Counted from the first letter of the stretch, positions 27,729 through 37,991 are shown. The stretch: 64,000 nt of DNA from Weissella thailandensis (GCF_005405465.1 NZ_BJEC01000002.1:79049-143048), one strand, 5' to 3'. Numbers and translations: made by a program. Notes: generated by a model from the letters alone, not told the origin.

Positions 27729-30700
27729 TTAGGGTGTTTTTTTAAATACAACATTATTTTTCCCCAAAAGTGCCTGCATCGCCGCTGTCGTTTTTTCGTC
27801 ATCAGCTAACCAGTACGTTTCATCCAGAGCAATTTTACGGTGATTGCGTTCAAAAACAAGTAATACCGGGTTCACACCGTGGTGTTGTTGCAAGTTAGTT
27901 TGCAATATGGACATCACACCAGCATCTTCAGCCGATGCCATAATCCTCAAGTACCATTGACCAGTTGGCGTCATTGCCGCAGAATTTGGTGTCCGTGCCA
28001 AAAGTTCATCACCACTCACGATACGATTAGCAATCATCTGTAAAGCATCCCGACCACGCTGCTGTTCAATTTTTCCAGTAATTAATAAGACTTTTTCATT
28101 AACTAACAATGGTGAAATTTCTTTGAATAATTTTGGGAAAATGGTAATCGATAGTGTTCCCGTTAAGTCGATACCATCTACAAACGCCATCGGATCACCC
28201 TTTTTGGTCCGAATTTTCTTAACATTTTGAATATAAATGATAACTGTGGCTGCAGGCATCCCCACTGTCAAATTAGCAACATCAGTCCTTTGAGAGTCAG
28301 GCAAGGCAGCTAAATAGGGTTCAATCGGATGACCACTCAAATACACCCCTAAATAATCATGCTCATAACCTAACTTCTCATTCAATGGAAATTCATCAAC
28401 TTCATGCATTTTCGGTGTTAGTGATTCGAATAATGACATCGATTCACCAGCAAGTCCAATGGCATCAATATAGCCTTGCATAGAACCTAAGAGGGTTTTG
28501 CGGTTAAAGCCAAAACCATCTAAAGCACCTGCATAAATCAATGGTTCTAACTGAGAAACTTTACGATATTTGCTTGGTAAACGGCCAATAAAATTCGTTA
28601 AATCACGATACTGACCACCCTCTTGTCGTTCTTGAATCAGTGCCTCCCGAAAGTCGCGCCGCAAGCCACTAATCGAGGCCAAACCCATTTGGAGTTCACC
28701 TTGCTTGTTCATACTGTACCCTTGCCAAGAATGATTCAAACTAGGGCGCAAAATAGTCACCTGACGCAATTTCGCCTCAGAAATATAGATACCAATTTTT
28801 TTATGATCAGCAATTGAATCATTTAACACTGCCTTATAAAAAGCGGCTGGGAAATGGGCCTTAATATATGCCAATTGAAAAGCCAGCTTCGAGTAAGCAA
28901 CCGCGTGTGAACGATTAAAACCGTATTGTGCAAAGGTTTCAATATAGCTAAATACTTGCTCAGCAACCTGTTGCTCATGATGTAACGCCATCGCACCATC
29001 AATAAAATTCGACTTCATGGCAGCAATTTTATCATGATCTTTTTTTGACATAGCACGTCGGAGTAAATCGGCTTCACCCAATGAGAAACCAGCAAAACGC
29101 TCAGCAACACGCATAACTTGTTCTTGATAAACAATGATGCCATAAGTAGGCGCTAAAATTTCGGCCATACTGGCATCAGGCACATCTTGTTTTTCTTTTT
29201 GATGCTTACGCGCAACGAAATGTGGAATATTTTGCATGGGACCCGGTCTAAACAGCGCATTTGCGGCCACAATATCCTCAAAACTGTCAGGAAGTAACTG
29301 ACGTAAAATATTCTTCATACCACCTGATTCAAATTGAAAAACACCATTAGTCAAACCATTTTGAAATAGCTTTAATGTGGCCGAATCATCCAACGAGACC
29401 GTTGCAATGTTAAACGACTCATGATCAGGAATCTTTTGGATTTCACGAATAGCAATATCCAATATATTCAAATTAGACAATGCCAAAAAATCCATTTTCA
29501 ACAAGCCAAGCGCCTCAACTGGCCCTTTGGGAAGTTGTGTGACTAGGCGCCCATCATCACCAATCTGCACCGGCATGTAATTCGCCAGCGGTTCAGCAGA
29601 TAACACAACTCCGGCCGCATGTAATGACGCGTTGCGTGGTAAACCTTCTAGTTTTAAAGCTGTTTGATACAACAATTCACCGTCAACGGGCAAATCTAAT
29701 AAGGCATTACGGAATGGTAAAGAATCTTCGTATGAAGCCTGTAAATTTGCCGTCCCTCTTGGCATTGCCTTTGATAGATTATCGATTTGTGTAGGATTCA
29801 AGCCAAAAACTCGGGCAACATCACGAATCACCGCCCGCTGAGCCATGGTTGAAAAAGTAATAATTTGCGCCACTCGTTCATGACCATAATGTTCATGTAA
29901 GTATTCCAAAATCTCTTCACGGCGATTATCGGGAATATCAATATCAATATCTGGCATTTGATGACGTTCTGGATTAAGAAAACGTTCAAAAAGCAAATCA
30001 TAAGCAATCGGATCGACGTCCGTAATCCATAACACATAAGCGACCAACGATCCAGCAGCTGAACCACGTCCCGGACCAGTACGAATCGATTTTTTGTGCG
30101 CATAATTTAAAACATCCCAAATAATCAAGAAATAATCCGCAAAGCCCAGTTCATTAATAATTCGTAGTTCTTCTTTTAATCGCGCTTCGTATGGCACCGG
30201 ATCAATATCCAAATTATGTAATCGATTCGTTAGTCCCGTTGTGGCTAATTCAGCCAAATAATCTTTAGAAGATTGACCCTGTGGTGTGGCATACTTTGGT
30301 ACAGTCACTGCTGACTGTTCGAGTGTGACCTTGCTATGCGCTGCTATCCAATCTGTGTTCGTGACTGCTTCAGATAACCCGCGACGTTCATATTCGTTAG
30401 ACCAATCAATACTGTCTTTTAAATAAGCTGTTGCTGCCTGCTTTTGCGCCAAGCCAACATTAGCAATAATCTCTCCCTGACCCAATTTTTGAATCACTTG
30501 GGCTGAAAATTGATCAGACGCATTAGGATATAAAACCGTCTCATTGGCAACTATTCGGGTGCCGGTATGGTCTGCTAGTTCTTTTATTGATTGCACGGTC
30601 TCTTCACGCATGTTCAATGAAATACCTAAGAAAACGTGTGTCTCATCAGTTAATGAAATCACCTTTTCAACTAAAGTTGTCGCTCTGTCTGGTTCAGTGC

Positions 30701-31094
30701 CGAGCACGACCGTTAGTTCACCCATACTTGGCAAGATAATATATAATCCAGCCAAATATGGCTTTAAATCCGTTAACGTTGGCTGATTATCTTGTGTATT
30801 AATGACACTACTAATCTGCAATAAATTGTGATAACCAATTTGGTTTTCAACTAGAAAAACGATTGGATACGTTTGTGAAGACTGCATGCCAACCAGTTCT
30901 GCAGTCAAACCTAAAATCGGTTGCATGCCAGCCTTTTTTGCCGCTTGATAGAAATCATACATACCATACAACACGTTATAATCCGTCAAGGCAACTGCCT
31001 GATAGCCTTTTTCTTGGGCAGCCTTTATCAATTGTTGAGGGGTCATCGGGCTCCGCAACAAACTAAATGCCGTCATGGTTTGCAGTGGTACCAT
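27729..31094 (-). CDS. dnaE: DNA polymerase III subunit alpha DnaE
   Basis: About 1121 residues from the ATG at 31094, seven bases after AAGGAGGC. It is a C-family polymerase with the catalytic PDIDIDIPDNRRE, MDFLALSNL, a helix-hairpin-helix region and a C-terminal OB fold. The N-terminal PHP domain has lost metal ligands: the usual HxH segment reads TMTAFSLL and LTDH reads LTDYNVLYG. It is therefore unlikely to have nuclease activity. In Firmicutes this enzyme extends primers before PolC takes over; PolC is not in the window. Confidence 0.94.
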   Translation of the reverse strand: MVPLQTMTAFSLLRSPMTPQQLIKAAQEKGYQAVALTDYNVLYGMYDFYQAAKKAGMQPILGLTAELVGMQSSQTYPIVFLVENQIGYHNLLQISSVINTQDNQPTLTDLKPYLAGLYIILPSMGELTVVLGTEPDRATTLVEKVISLTDETHVFLGISLNMREETVQSIKELADHTGTRIVANETVLYPNASDQFSAQVIQKLGQGEIIANVGLAQKQAATAYLKDSIDWSNEYERRGLSEAVTNTDWIAAHSKVTLEQSAVTVPKYATPQGQSSKDYLAELATTGLTNRLHNLDIDPVPYEARLKEELRIINELGFADYFLIIWDVLNYAHKKSIRTGPGRGSAAGSLVAYVLWITDVDPIAYDLLFERFLNPERHQMPDIDIDIPDNRREEILEYLHEHYGHERVAQIITFSTMAQRAVIRDVARVFGLNPTQIDNLSKAMPRGTANLQASYEDSLPFRNALLDLPVDGELLYQTALKLEGLPRNASLHAAGVVLSAEPLANYMPVQIGDDGRLVTQLPKGPVEALGLLKMDFLALSNLNILDIAIREIQKIPDHESFNIATVSLDDSATLKLFQNGLTNGVFQFESGGMKNILRQLLPDSFEDIVAANALFRPGPMQNIPHFVARKHQKEKQDVPDASMAEILAPTYGIIVYQEQVMRVAERFAGFSLGEADLLRRAMSKKDHDKIAAMKSNFIDGAMALHHEQQVAEQVFSYIETFAQYGFNRSHAVAYSKLAFQLAYIKAHFPAAFYKAVLNDSIADHKKIGIYISEAKLRQVTILRPSLNHSWQGYSMNKQGELQMGLASISGLRRDFREALIQERQEGGQYRDLTNFIGRLPSKYRKVSQLEPLIYAGALDGFGFNRKTLLGSMQGYIDAIGLAGESMSLFESLTPKMHEVDEFPLNEKLGYEHDYLGVYLSGHPIEPYLAALPDSQRTDVANLTVGMPAATVIIYIQNVKKIRTKKGDPMAFVDGIDLTGTLSITIFPKLFKEISPLLVNEKVLLITGKIEQQRGRDALQMIANRIVSGDELLARTPNSAAMTPTGQWYLRIMASAEDAGVMSILQTNLQQHHGVNPVLLVFERNHRKIALDETYWLADDEKTTAAMQALLGKNNVVFKKTP

Positions 31095-31162
31095 AATAGC
31101 CTCCTTCTCTAAAACTTCCAATTGATGAATGTTTATTTTAACTTAATTTCATTATAGCCATT

Positions 31163-31194
31163 AAAAATAAAAAAGACCACCTGTGACAGTGATC
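31163..31194 (-). terminator. Terminator of the DUF2929 gene
   Basis: The minus strand GATCAC-loop-GTGGTC hairpin is followed by TTTTTTATTTTT and separates this small gene from dnaE. Confidence 0.7.
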
Positions 31195-31221
31195 TCCTTC
31201 TTACTTATTTGTTAATGATCA

Positions 31222-31410
31222 TTATTTGTCTGCATGCGGTGCAGCAGATTTTGAAATTGCCACATAAGCAATTGTTCCAATCATACCGATAACCACTGAG
31301 AACAAAGAAGTCATGGTTGCATCATAAGTTGCACTTTCAAGCGCACTACCAATGTAGCCAAGAACTTCTCCCAAAATAAATGTCCAAACAAAAACTACAA
31401 TATACTTCAT
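31222..31410 (-). CDS. DUF2929 (YjzD-like) small membrane protein
   Basis: 62 residues from the ATG at 31410, behind GAGGTG. Two hydrophobic helices (MKYIVVFVWTFILGEVLGYI and SLFSVVIGMIGTIAYVAI) are joined by a short loop containing SALESATYD. This is the DUF2929 pattern. The function is unknown. It lies between folA and dnaE with its own terminator. Confidence 0.7.
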   Translation of the reverse strand: MKYIVVFVWTFILGEVLGYIGSALESATYDATMTSLFSVVIGMIGTIAYVAISKSAAPHADK

Positions 31411-31503
31411 ATTGACACCTCTTAGCATACCGCCAAAATGTTTTACACCCTTATTTTACGCCCCCATGGTTAGTTTGTCACATGTTAATTAATTCACAGT
31501 GAA

Positions 31504-32001
31504 CTAACGTCGCGTATATTTAACCAACTGCCAATCATAATCATTAGCATCATCAGCAGGCCCTTGGTCAATGACCTCACCCTGCCATACAGTTGAATCG
31601 ACTGATGGCATCTTAACATCCCCAGATAAATCGGTTTGTAAATATGTCACATATAAGGCATCTGCTGTGGCCATAAAGCTCTCATAAATAGGCTTACCGC
31701 CAATAACTTGTAATTTCAAGCCAGCATCATCAGCAAGCTTTTCGGCCTCAGCGATACTGTAAACCTTTCGAAACCCTTCTGGCACTTCCAAACCTTGATT
31801 GTGCGTTAAGACAACGTTTAAGCGGTCCGGTAATGGACGCCCATGAAAACTAGCCATCGTATGACGTCCCATCAAAGCCACCTCATGCACCGTTGCTTGT
31901 TTAAAAAAATGCAAATCTGCTTTTTGATGCCAAGGAACCTGTCCATCAATTGCAATTGTACCGTCTAAAGTTTGTGCCCAAATCAAGTTTTGTTCAGCCA
32001 T
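31504..32001 (-). CDS. folA: Dihydrofolate reductase
   Basis: 165 residues, MAEQNLIWAQTLDGTIAIDG onward. The active-site acid is in PWHQKADLHFFKQAT, NADPH contacts are MGRHTMASF and QVIGGKPIY. It reduces dihydrofolate to tetrahydrofolate. The IDGQVPWH segment, instead of the more common IGxxGxLPW, is a small loop variation. The start follows the stop of the ABC-F gene by one base. No thymidylate synthase gene is next to it. Confidence 0.92.
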   Translation of the reverse strand: MAEQNLIWAQTLDGTIAIDGQVPWHQKADLHFFKQATVHEVALMGRHTMASFHGRPLPDRLNVVLTHNQGLEVPEGFRKVYSIAEAEKLADDAGLKLQVIGGKPIYESFMATADALYVTYLQTDLSGDVKMPSVDSTVWQGEVIDQGPADDANDYDWQLVKYTRR

Positions 32002-32002
32002 T

Positions 32003-33907
32003 TTATGCACCACCTTCTACAAGTTCAGATAATTCTTCCCATCGTGTCATCTTTGCTTCTAATGCATCATTAGTTTCATCTAATTCTTTTTGTAAATCAG
32101 CCAGTTTTGTGAAATCATCACCGCTCACATTCATTTCTTCTTCAATATCACTGACCTTCGTCTCTAACTGAGCAATATCATCCTCAATCGTTGACCATTC
32201 TTTCTTTTCGTTCCAAGTTAATTTTTTCTTCTTAGGCGTTGGAACTTTATCAGCTTTGTCTTCCGTAACAACAGACGATTTGCTCTCTTTTGTTGTTGCA
32301 AGCGTAGGCGCCCCATACGTGGCCAAATAATCGCTAAAACGACCATTATATCGATCGATGTCACCTTGACCTTTAAAAATCCAAAGCTTGTCAGCAATCT
32401 TATCTAAGAAATAGCGATCGTGGGAAACTGTAATAACAGTTCCAGAAAATGATTGTAGATAATCTTCTAACACCGTTAATGTCCCAATATCCAAGTCATT
32501 TGTTGGCTCATCAAGTAGTAACACATTAGGCTGTTGAATCAATAATTTCAACAAATATAGGCGTCGCTTTTCACCACCAGAAAGTTGACGAATCAGTGTC
32601 CCATGCATAAATGGTGGGAACAAGAACTGCTCCAATAACTCGGCTGCTGAGATATGGTTACCGTCCTGATCCACCACTTCTTCAGCAACTTCACTCAAAT
32701 AAGCAAGCACACGCTTATCTTCGGGAATTGGTTCGGTAATTTGGGTGTAGTAAGCCATTTTAACTGTTTCACCTATTTCAATCACACCACTATCTAACGG
32801 CTGCTGTCCCGCAATCGCATTTAAAAGCGTTGATTTACCAGATCCGTTAGGACCCGTAATACCAATCCGTTCATTTCCCTGCACTAGCTCACTAAAATCT
32901 TTTAAAATAGTCAATTGATCAAAGGCTAAATTAGCATTTTCAATGTTAATGACTTTTTTACCTAAACGCGTTTGACCAAGATTGACCGAAATTTCGCCTT
33001 CAACTTGACGGGTGCCTTGTTGGTCTTCCAATTCTGCAAAGGCATTTTCACGTGCTTTTTGTTTAGTCGAACGCGCTTTGGCCCCTGCATGCATCCAAGC
33101 TAATTCTTTTTTATACAGTTGTGCTGACTTATGCTCAGCAACTGCTTCCGCACTGACACGTTCAGCCTTAGCAGTGACATACTTTTCATAATTACCCTGA
33201 TACTCATACAACTTACCAAATGATAATTCAAAAATACGATTAGTGACGCTATCTAAAAAGTAACGATCATGAGTCACTGTCATTACAGCACCACGATAAT
33301 TAGCCAGATACTTTTCCAACCAAGCGATTGAGTCAAAATCAAGGTGATTAGTTGGCTCGTCTAACAACAATAAATCAGGTGCTTGAATCAGCACTTGTGC
33401 CAGACCAACACGTTTACGCTGCCCACCTGAAAGTGCTGAAATTTGCAAGTCTAAGTTAGGTAAATGCAATTGTGTCAGGATATTTTTCACTTCTGACTCA
33501 GCCAACCAAGCATCTTGCTGGGTCATCTGCTGCTCTAATTTGGTATAACAAGACAATTTCTTTTCGTCTGTTGGATTTTCTGAATATTCGGCTAATGCCG
33601 ATTGATAATCACGAATTAGTTGGAAAACCGGTTGCGCACCACTAAAAATAGCATCCATCACCTTTTTATTGTCATCTAGCGGTGGCTCTTGTTGTAAGTA
33701 ACCAATTGTGTAATCCTTCGGTGTATCTATGTTCCCATTATCTGCTGGTACAATTTCTGCAATCGCATTTAATAGGGTTGTTTTACCAGTCCCATTTACA
33801 CCAACAATGCCGACGCGATCGCCAGTCTCCACCAAAAATGACACTTTGTCTAACAGTGTTTTTTCACCATAAACACTATGCAGATTTGTTGCCCTTAATT
33901 GCTTCAT
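32003..33907 (-). CDS. ABC-F family ATPase (YfmR/Uup-like)
   Basis: 634 residues: two ABC domains with Walker A GVNGTGKTT and GPNGSGKST, signatures LSGGQRKRVGLAQ and LSGGEKRRLYLL, and Walker B LLLLDEPTNHLD / VLLLDEPTNDLD. An arm/linker lies between them, followed by a C-terminal charged linker and coiled coil (about 555-634). No membrane segment. ABC-F proteins bind the ribosomal E site; the C-terminal coiled coil points to the Uup/YfmR subgroup rather than a drug-resistance factor. SD is weak; translation probably couples to cca, which ends 6 bases upstream. Confidence 0.88.
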   Translation of the reverse strand: MKQLRATNLHSVYGEKTLLDKVSFLVETGDRVGIVGVNGTGKTTLLNAIAEIVPADNGNIDTPKDYTIGYLQQEPPLDDNKKVMDAIFSGAQPVFQLIRDYQSALAEYSENPTDEKKLSCYTKLEQQMTQQDAWLAESEVKNILTQLHLPNLDLQISALSGGQRKRVGLAQVLIQAPDLLLLDEPTNHLDFDSIAWLEKYLANYRGAVMTVTHDRYFLDSVTNRIFELSFGKLYEYQGNYEKYVTAKAERVSAEAVAEHKSAQLYKKELAWMHAGAKARSTKQKARENAFAELEDQQGTRQVEGEISVNLGQTRLGKKVINIENANLAFDQLTILKDFSELVQGNERIGITGPNGSGKSTLLNAIAGQQPLDSGVIEIGETVKMAYYTQITEPIPEDKRVLAYLSEVAEEVVDQDGNHISAAELLEQFLFPPFMHGTLIRQLSGGEKRRLYLLKLLIQQPNVLLLDEPTNDLDIGTLTVLEDYLQSFSGTVITVSHDRYFLDKIADKLWIFKGQGDIDRYNGRFSDYLATYGAPTLATTKESKSSVVTEDKADKVPTPKKKKLTWNEKKEWSTIEDDIAQLETKVSDIEEEMNVSGDDFTKLADLQKELDETNDALEAKMTRWEELSELVEGGA

Positions 33908-33913
33908 TTTATA

Positions 33914-35131
33914 TTATTTCTTCTCTTTCTCTACAATGTCAGCCGCAGCCTGTAGCAAGGCTGCTTTGTCATTCACCTGTTCGCCAATAACAACCAAGTG
34001 TTCTAAATCTGCCAAGATCTTACCAAACAGTGGTCCCGGTGTCAGGTGCAAGTTTTTCATTAATTCGCCACCATTGATTGCTAACTCTTTTTTATGCTTA
34101 ATAGGTAGTGCCTGATAACGGACAGATAAGTCTTCAACGTTAGCTGTAACTTCACTTAGCCTAATCGTTGCTAGTGCTGTCGTAATAGCATCTTGCGTTT
34201 GGTATAGATCCCAATCACTAACATCACCTAATCGTAACTTGTTCATCAACGTAATGACTGATTTGGCCGTTTGAATCATATCATTTGGTTGCTTCCATAG
34301 CTTTAAAAACTCACCAGTATCCTTGGGGCTTAATCCTAACTCAAATGACAATAATGACCAAGCTTGGTTATCATCGGTAGGTTGCGCATTTTGTAATAAT
34401 TCAGCATATGCAGCTAGGTCCTGATCAGTATTTGCTAAGCCAGGCATAAAATTAACCAAACCACTCTTAATCATCTCAATTAAGCCATAACTAGCTGAAG
34501 TTCCCTGCATAAGTTTTGTAAATTCTACATTGGTCCGTTCTACGGCAATATTTGCTAACAAAGGCGCATTTTCTGCAATCGCTTTTTGTGTTGCATCATC
34601 AATTTTAAAATCTAACTGAGCAGCGAACCTAACAGCGCGCATCATCCGAAGTGCATCCTCATGAAAGCGTTCCTCTGGTTTACCAACCGCACGTAGTACC
34701 TGTGCTGACATGTCTTGAACACCGCCAAACAAATCGATCACTTCGCCGTCTTTTGTTAAGGCTAAAGCATTGACCGTAAAATCACGGCGCTTTAAATCCT
34801 CATCTAAAGACCTGACAAATTTCACCTCATCTGGTCGACGAAAATCGGTGTAAGTTGATTCTGTTCGAAAGGTCGTTGTTTCATAGCCGGTACCATGGTC
34901 TAAGATCATCACTGTACCATGCTCAATACCGGTATCTACCGTACGTTTAAATATCTTCTTAATTTCTTCAGGGTAAGCCGAGGTCGCAATATCAACGTCA
35001 TGAATTGGTTTACTGAGCATTGTGTCTCGCACCGATCCACCAACAAAATATGCCTCATAACCTGCCTTTTCGATTGTTTCCAAAATCGGTAAGGCATCAA
35101 TAAATTCCGATGGCATCTTATTTATTTTCAT
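33914..35131 (-). CDS. cca: CCA-adding tRNA nucleotidyltransferase
   Basis: 405 residues. The class II nucleotidyltransferase head has YFVGGSVRDTML and the metal ligands in HDVDIATS; RRDFTVNALA and RFHEDALRMMRAVRFAAQL follow. It adds or repairs the 3' CCA of tRNA without a template. Length is as in other lactobacilli. SD GAGGAGG precedes the ATG. Confidence 0.95.
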   Translation of the reverse strand: MKINKMPSEFIDALPILETIEKAGYEAYFVGGSVRDTMLSKPIHDVDIATSAYPEEIKKIFKRTVDTGIEHGTVMILDHGTGYETTTFRTESTYTDFRRPDEVKFVRSLDEDLKRRDFTVNALALTKDGEVIDLFGGVQDMSAQVLRAVGKPEERFHEDALRMMRAVRFAAQLDFKIDDATQKAIAENAPLLANIAVERTNVEFTKLMQGTSASYGLIEMIKSGLVNFMPGLANTDQDLAAYAELLQNAQPTDDNQAWSLLSFELGLSPKDTGEFLKLWKQPNDMIQTAKSVITLMNKLRLGDVSDWDLYQTQDAITTALATIRLSEVTANVEDLSVRYQALPIKHKKELAINGGELMKNLHLTPGPLFGKILADLEHLVVIGEQVNDKAALLQAAADIVEKEKK

Positions 35132-35212
35132 GTTTGGCCTCCTCTTTTCTACTATTACTAAGTATACCAGACACCCTAACTTTTTTACGACTTGTACCGT
35201 AAGTAGTCACTT

Positions 35213-35240
35213 TTTATAAATGAATAAGGATTCATTTATC
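35213..35240. repeat. AT-rich perfect hairpin after the MYG1 gene
   Basis: ATAAATGAAT and ATTCATTTAT form a perfect hairpin two bases after the MYG1-family stop codon. No T-tract follows on the minus strand, so it is a weak terminator candidate or a 3'-end stabiliser. Confidence 0.4.
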
Positions 35241-35242
35241 CA

Positions 35243-36073
35243 TTAAGATTCACGACCGTTCAAAACATCTTTAGCCAATTGTAACGCGTGTTCCGCTGTG
35301 TCTACCACGGCCATGAACCCTGTCCGATGAATAAAAACAATGCCCTCTTCTTTTATTTGAGGAATTGCGTGCTTCACTTCAAAGCTACCATGAGCAACTG
35401 GAACACCTTGAATCATCCAATTACCGTCCTTACGAGGCAAAACAGCAAATACTAATTGATCAAACTGTTCTGCGTAGTCTTTCCATGGGCCTGAAATTGG
35501 GACGAATAAAATTTGGTCCGATGCAAAAGTCGCTTGTGCAATCACATCTTGTTGGGCAATTTCTTTGGCAATCGTTTTCTTCACACGGTTCTCTAAAATC
35601 ATTTTTGCGAAAGCCAACGCACGGTCAAAACTATTGGCTTCATCATCTTCTTCATAAAAATCATTAATGATATCGGGTACGGTGAATACCTCACTTTGAT
35701 ATGCTGATACGCCATTGTCTAAGGCATCGATACCAACAATGAAATGACTATCAATTTTCTCGTACACTGCTTGCGTTATTGTCGGTGCCAAGTCTGGATT
35801 TAAATCAGCAATGTATTGTTTCCCAAATTGTTGCCAAATCAAACCAAAAGCAGCCATGGGTACACCGTTAGCATGCTGACGTGTATCATCAATCCCATGA
35901 TGGTCAAACTCACCACCACCAACGTCGTACACAAAATTGCTTTGATCACCAGTCATTGTTTCATCACGAGTTCTAACAATTGTTAGCGTCGGGAAAAGAC
36001 GTGTCATAATGACACTCGCAAAGACATCATCAGCATGAAACTTCCCATTATGTGTAACTAAATTTTTATACAT
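35243..36073 (-). CDS. MYG1-family protein (DHH-like phosphoesterase/exonuclease)
   Basis: 276 residues. Metal-binding pattern HNGKFHADDVFA at the N-terminus, then VYDVGGGEFDHHG (DHH-like) and later GIDALDNGVSAYQ. MYG1 proteins are 3'-5' RNA exonucleases in eukaryotes; the bacterial role is little studied. Length is a little below the ~300-350 of eukaryotic members. SD TTGGAGGAC precedes the ATG. Confidence 0.85.
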   Translation of the reverse strand: MYKNLVTHNGKFHADDVFASVIMTRLFPTLTIVRTRDETMTGDQSNFVYDVGGGEFDHHGIDDTRQHANGVPMAAFGLIWQQFGKQYIADLNPDLAPTITQAVYEKIDSHFIVGIDALDNGVSAYQSEVFTVPDIINDFYEEDDEANSFDRALAFAKMILENRVKKTIAKEIAQQDVIAQATFASDQILFVPISGPWKDYAEQFDQLVFAVLPRKDGNWMIQGVPVAHGSFEVKHAIPQIKEEGIVFIHRTGFMAVVDTAEHALQLAKDVLNGRES

Positions 36074-36173
36074 TGTTAGTCCTCCAAACCATTTTTCCTA
36101 TTCTCTATTGTACACGTCATACAATGATAAAAAACGCTGATTTGTCTAAACAAATCAACGTTTAATAATTTTT

Positions 36174-37991
36174 CTATTGAACAGTAACTGACTTAGCCAA
36201 ATTACGTGGATGATCAACATCCAAGCCACGTCCTAGTGATGTATAGTACGCCAATAATTGTGTTGGCACAACACTAACCAATGGTGTCAATAATTCATTG
36301 ATATCTGGCAAAACCAAGTCATCTTCAGGCTTAGCGACTGCTTGGGTCACAATTGTATAAGTCTTAGCGCCACGTGCTTGCGTTTCAGCTAAGTTACCAC
36401 GAACCAAACCAGCCAAGCGTGGTTGCGTCATCATCGCAATCACGGGTGTATCTTCCTCGATCAAAGCTAATGTTCCGTGCTTCAACTCACCAGCAGCGAA
36501 GCCTTCCGTTTGAACATATGAAATTTCTTTTAATTTCAAAGCAGCTTCTAGGACGACGGCTGAATCAACCCCACGACCAATATAAAAGGCATGATGTGCC
36601 GGCACCAACATCTCTTCGGCAACTGCTTGAATTTGCTCTTTGTCATCAATGATCCCTTGGATGGCAATCGCAATCTTTGATAATTCTTGTTCTAAATCAA
36701 CATCTAATTGCTCACGATCAGCCAAAGCATAGGCCAAAATAGCTTCGACCGTTATTTGCGCAACATATGCCTTCGTTGAAGCCACTGCAATTTCGGGACC
36801 AGCAATCAAAGGTAACGCATACGTTGCTTCACGCCAAAGCGTTGACTTTTCAACGTTCGTTAAGGTCAATGACTTAAAGCCTTGGGCATTGATATTTTGC
36901 AAAACCTCACGTGAATCGGCAGTTTCACCCGATTGTGATAAGAAAATAAAGAATGGCTTTTCTGATAATAATGGTTGCTCGTAGGCGAATTCTGATGACA
37001 CATGTACTTCAGTTGGAATACCTGACCAACGTTCGAACAAACGAGCACCCACTAATCCAGCATGATAAGACGTACCAGCAGCCACAATATAAATGCGGTC
37101 GGCAGCTCGCATATCCTTCACAATACCTTCACCAATTTGTGGCTGACCATCCTTAGGTAAGTAACGTGAGATCAAGTGACGAATCACCACTGGTTGTTCA
37201 TCAATTTCTTTTAACATATAGAATGGATAAGCACCCTTATCAGTCTCGGTTGCATCAATATCCAAATGGAAAGGTTCACGATCCATCGCTTCACCAGCAG
37301 CACTAAATAATTGCACATTATCTGGATCAACGATAGCCACTTCCCCGTCATGTAATTCAATAAAGTCATGGGTTTGGTCAAGCATCGCTACAGCATCGGA
37401 CGTCACGACATTAAAATCAGCCCCAATACCAATCAACAAAGGTGACTTTTGCTTAGCAACGTACATCCGCTCAGGCTCTTCACGATCCATCAATAGGAAA
37501 CCATAAGCAGAATTACTATCTAACAAAGCAATCAACTTTTTCAAAGCTTCAAAAGTGGTTGCCCCTTCCTTAACAAACTTATCAATCAATTGGACAGCAA
37601 CTTCAGTATCCGTATCTGATTGGAAAGTCACGTTGGCTAGATAGTCATCTTTTAATTCAAGGTAATTTTCAATCACACCATTATGGACTAAGTAAAAGCG
37701 ACCGTCTGCAGAAACGTGTGGATGAGCATTGGCAACCGAGGGACTACCATGGGTTGCCCAACGAGTGTGGGCAATCCCAGCAGTTCCTTTAACGTTTTTT
37801 TCTGAAACCAATTTTACTAATTCTGAAACACGACCATTCTCTTTCACGAGTTGATCCGTGCCATCAGCCTGATCTGCCACGTATAACCCAGCAGAATCAT
37901 AGCCACGATATTCTAACTTTTGTAATCCCTTTAATAGAATAGGTGCTGATTGGTAATTATTTCCCGTAAATCCAACAATTCCACAGAACAT
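36174..37991 (-). CDS. glmS: Glucosamine-6-phosphate synthase GlmS (N-terminus Met-Phe-Cys)
   Basis: 605 residues: class II glutaminase domain (1-~225, TRWATHGSPS, HNGVIENY) and two SIS domains (about 285-425 and 455-595), ending KSVTVQ. It makes glucosamine-6-phosphate from fructose-6-phosphate and glutamine, the first step to UDP-GlcNAc and the cell wall. The sequence begins MFCGIVGFTG: the nucleophile Cys is residue 3, while the family normally has MCGIVG so that Met removal exposes Cys. The SD AGGAG is six bases from this ATG and no other start fits. No glmS ribozyme core was found; repeated TGGTATA boxes flank the promoter. Confidence 0.95.
   Translation of the reverse strand: MFCGIVGFTGNNYQSAPILLKGLQKLEYRGYDSAGLYVADQADGTDQLVKENGRVSELVKLVSEKNVKGTAGIAHTRWATHGSPSVANAHPHVSADGRFYLVHNGVIENYLELKDDYLANVTFQSDTDTEVAVQLIDKFVKEGATTFEALKKLIALLDSNSAYGFLLMDREEPERMYVAKQKSPLLIGIGADFNVVTSDAVAMLDQTHDFIELHDGEVAIVDPDNVQLFSAAGEAMDREPFHLDIDATETDKGAYPFYMLKEIDEQPVVIRHLISRYLPKDGQPQIGEGIVKDMRAADRIYIVAAGTSYHAGLVGARLFERWSGIPTEVHVSSEFAYEQPLLSEKPFFIFLSQSGETADSREVLQNINAQGFKSLTLTNVEKSTLWREATYALPLIAGPEIAVASTKAYVAQITVEAILAYALADREQLDVDLEQELSKIAIAIQGIIDDKEQIQAVAEEMLVPAHHAFYIGRGVDSAVVLEAALKLKEISYVQTEGFAAGELKHGTLALIEEDTPVIAMMTQPRLAGLVRGNLAETQARGAKTYTIVTQAVAKPEDDLVLPDINELLTPLVSVVPTQLLAYYTSLGRGLDVDHPRNLAKSVTVQ

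Noticed and set aside
32003..33907. ABC-F antibiotic-resistance protein
   Set aside because: The C-terminal coiled coil and housekeeping neighbours fit Uup/YfmR; nothing indicates a resistance subgroup.
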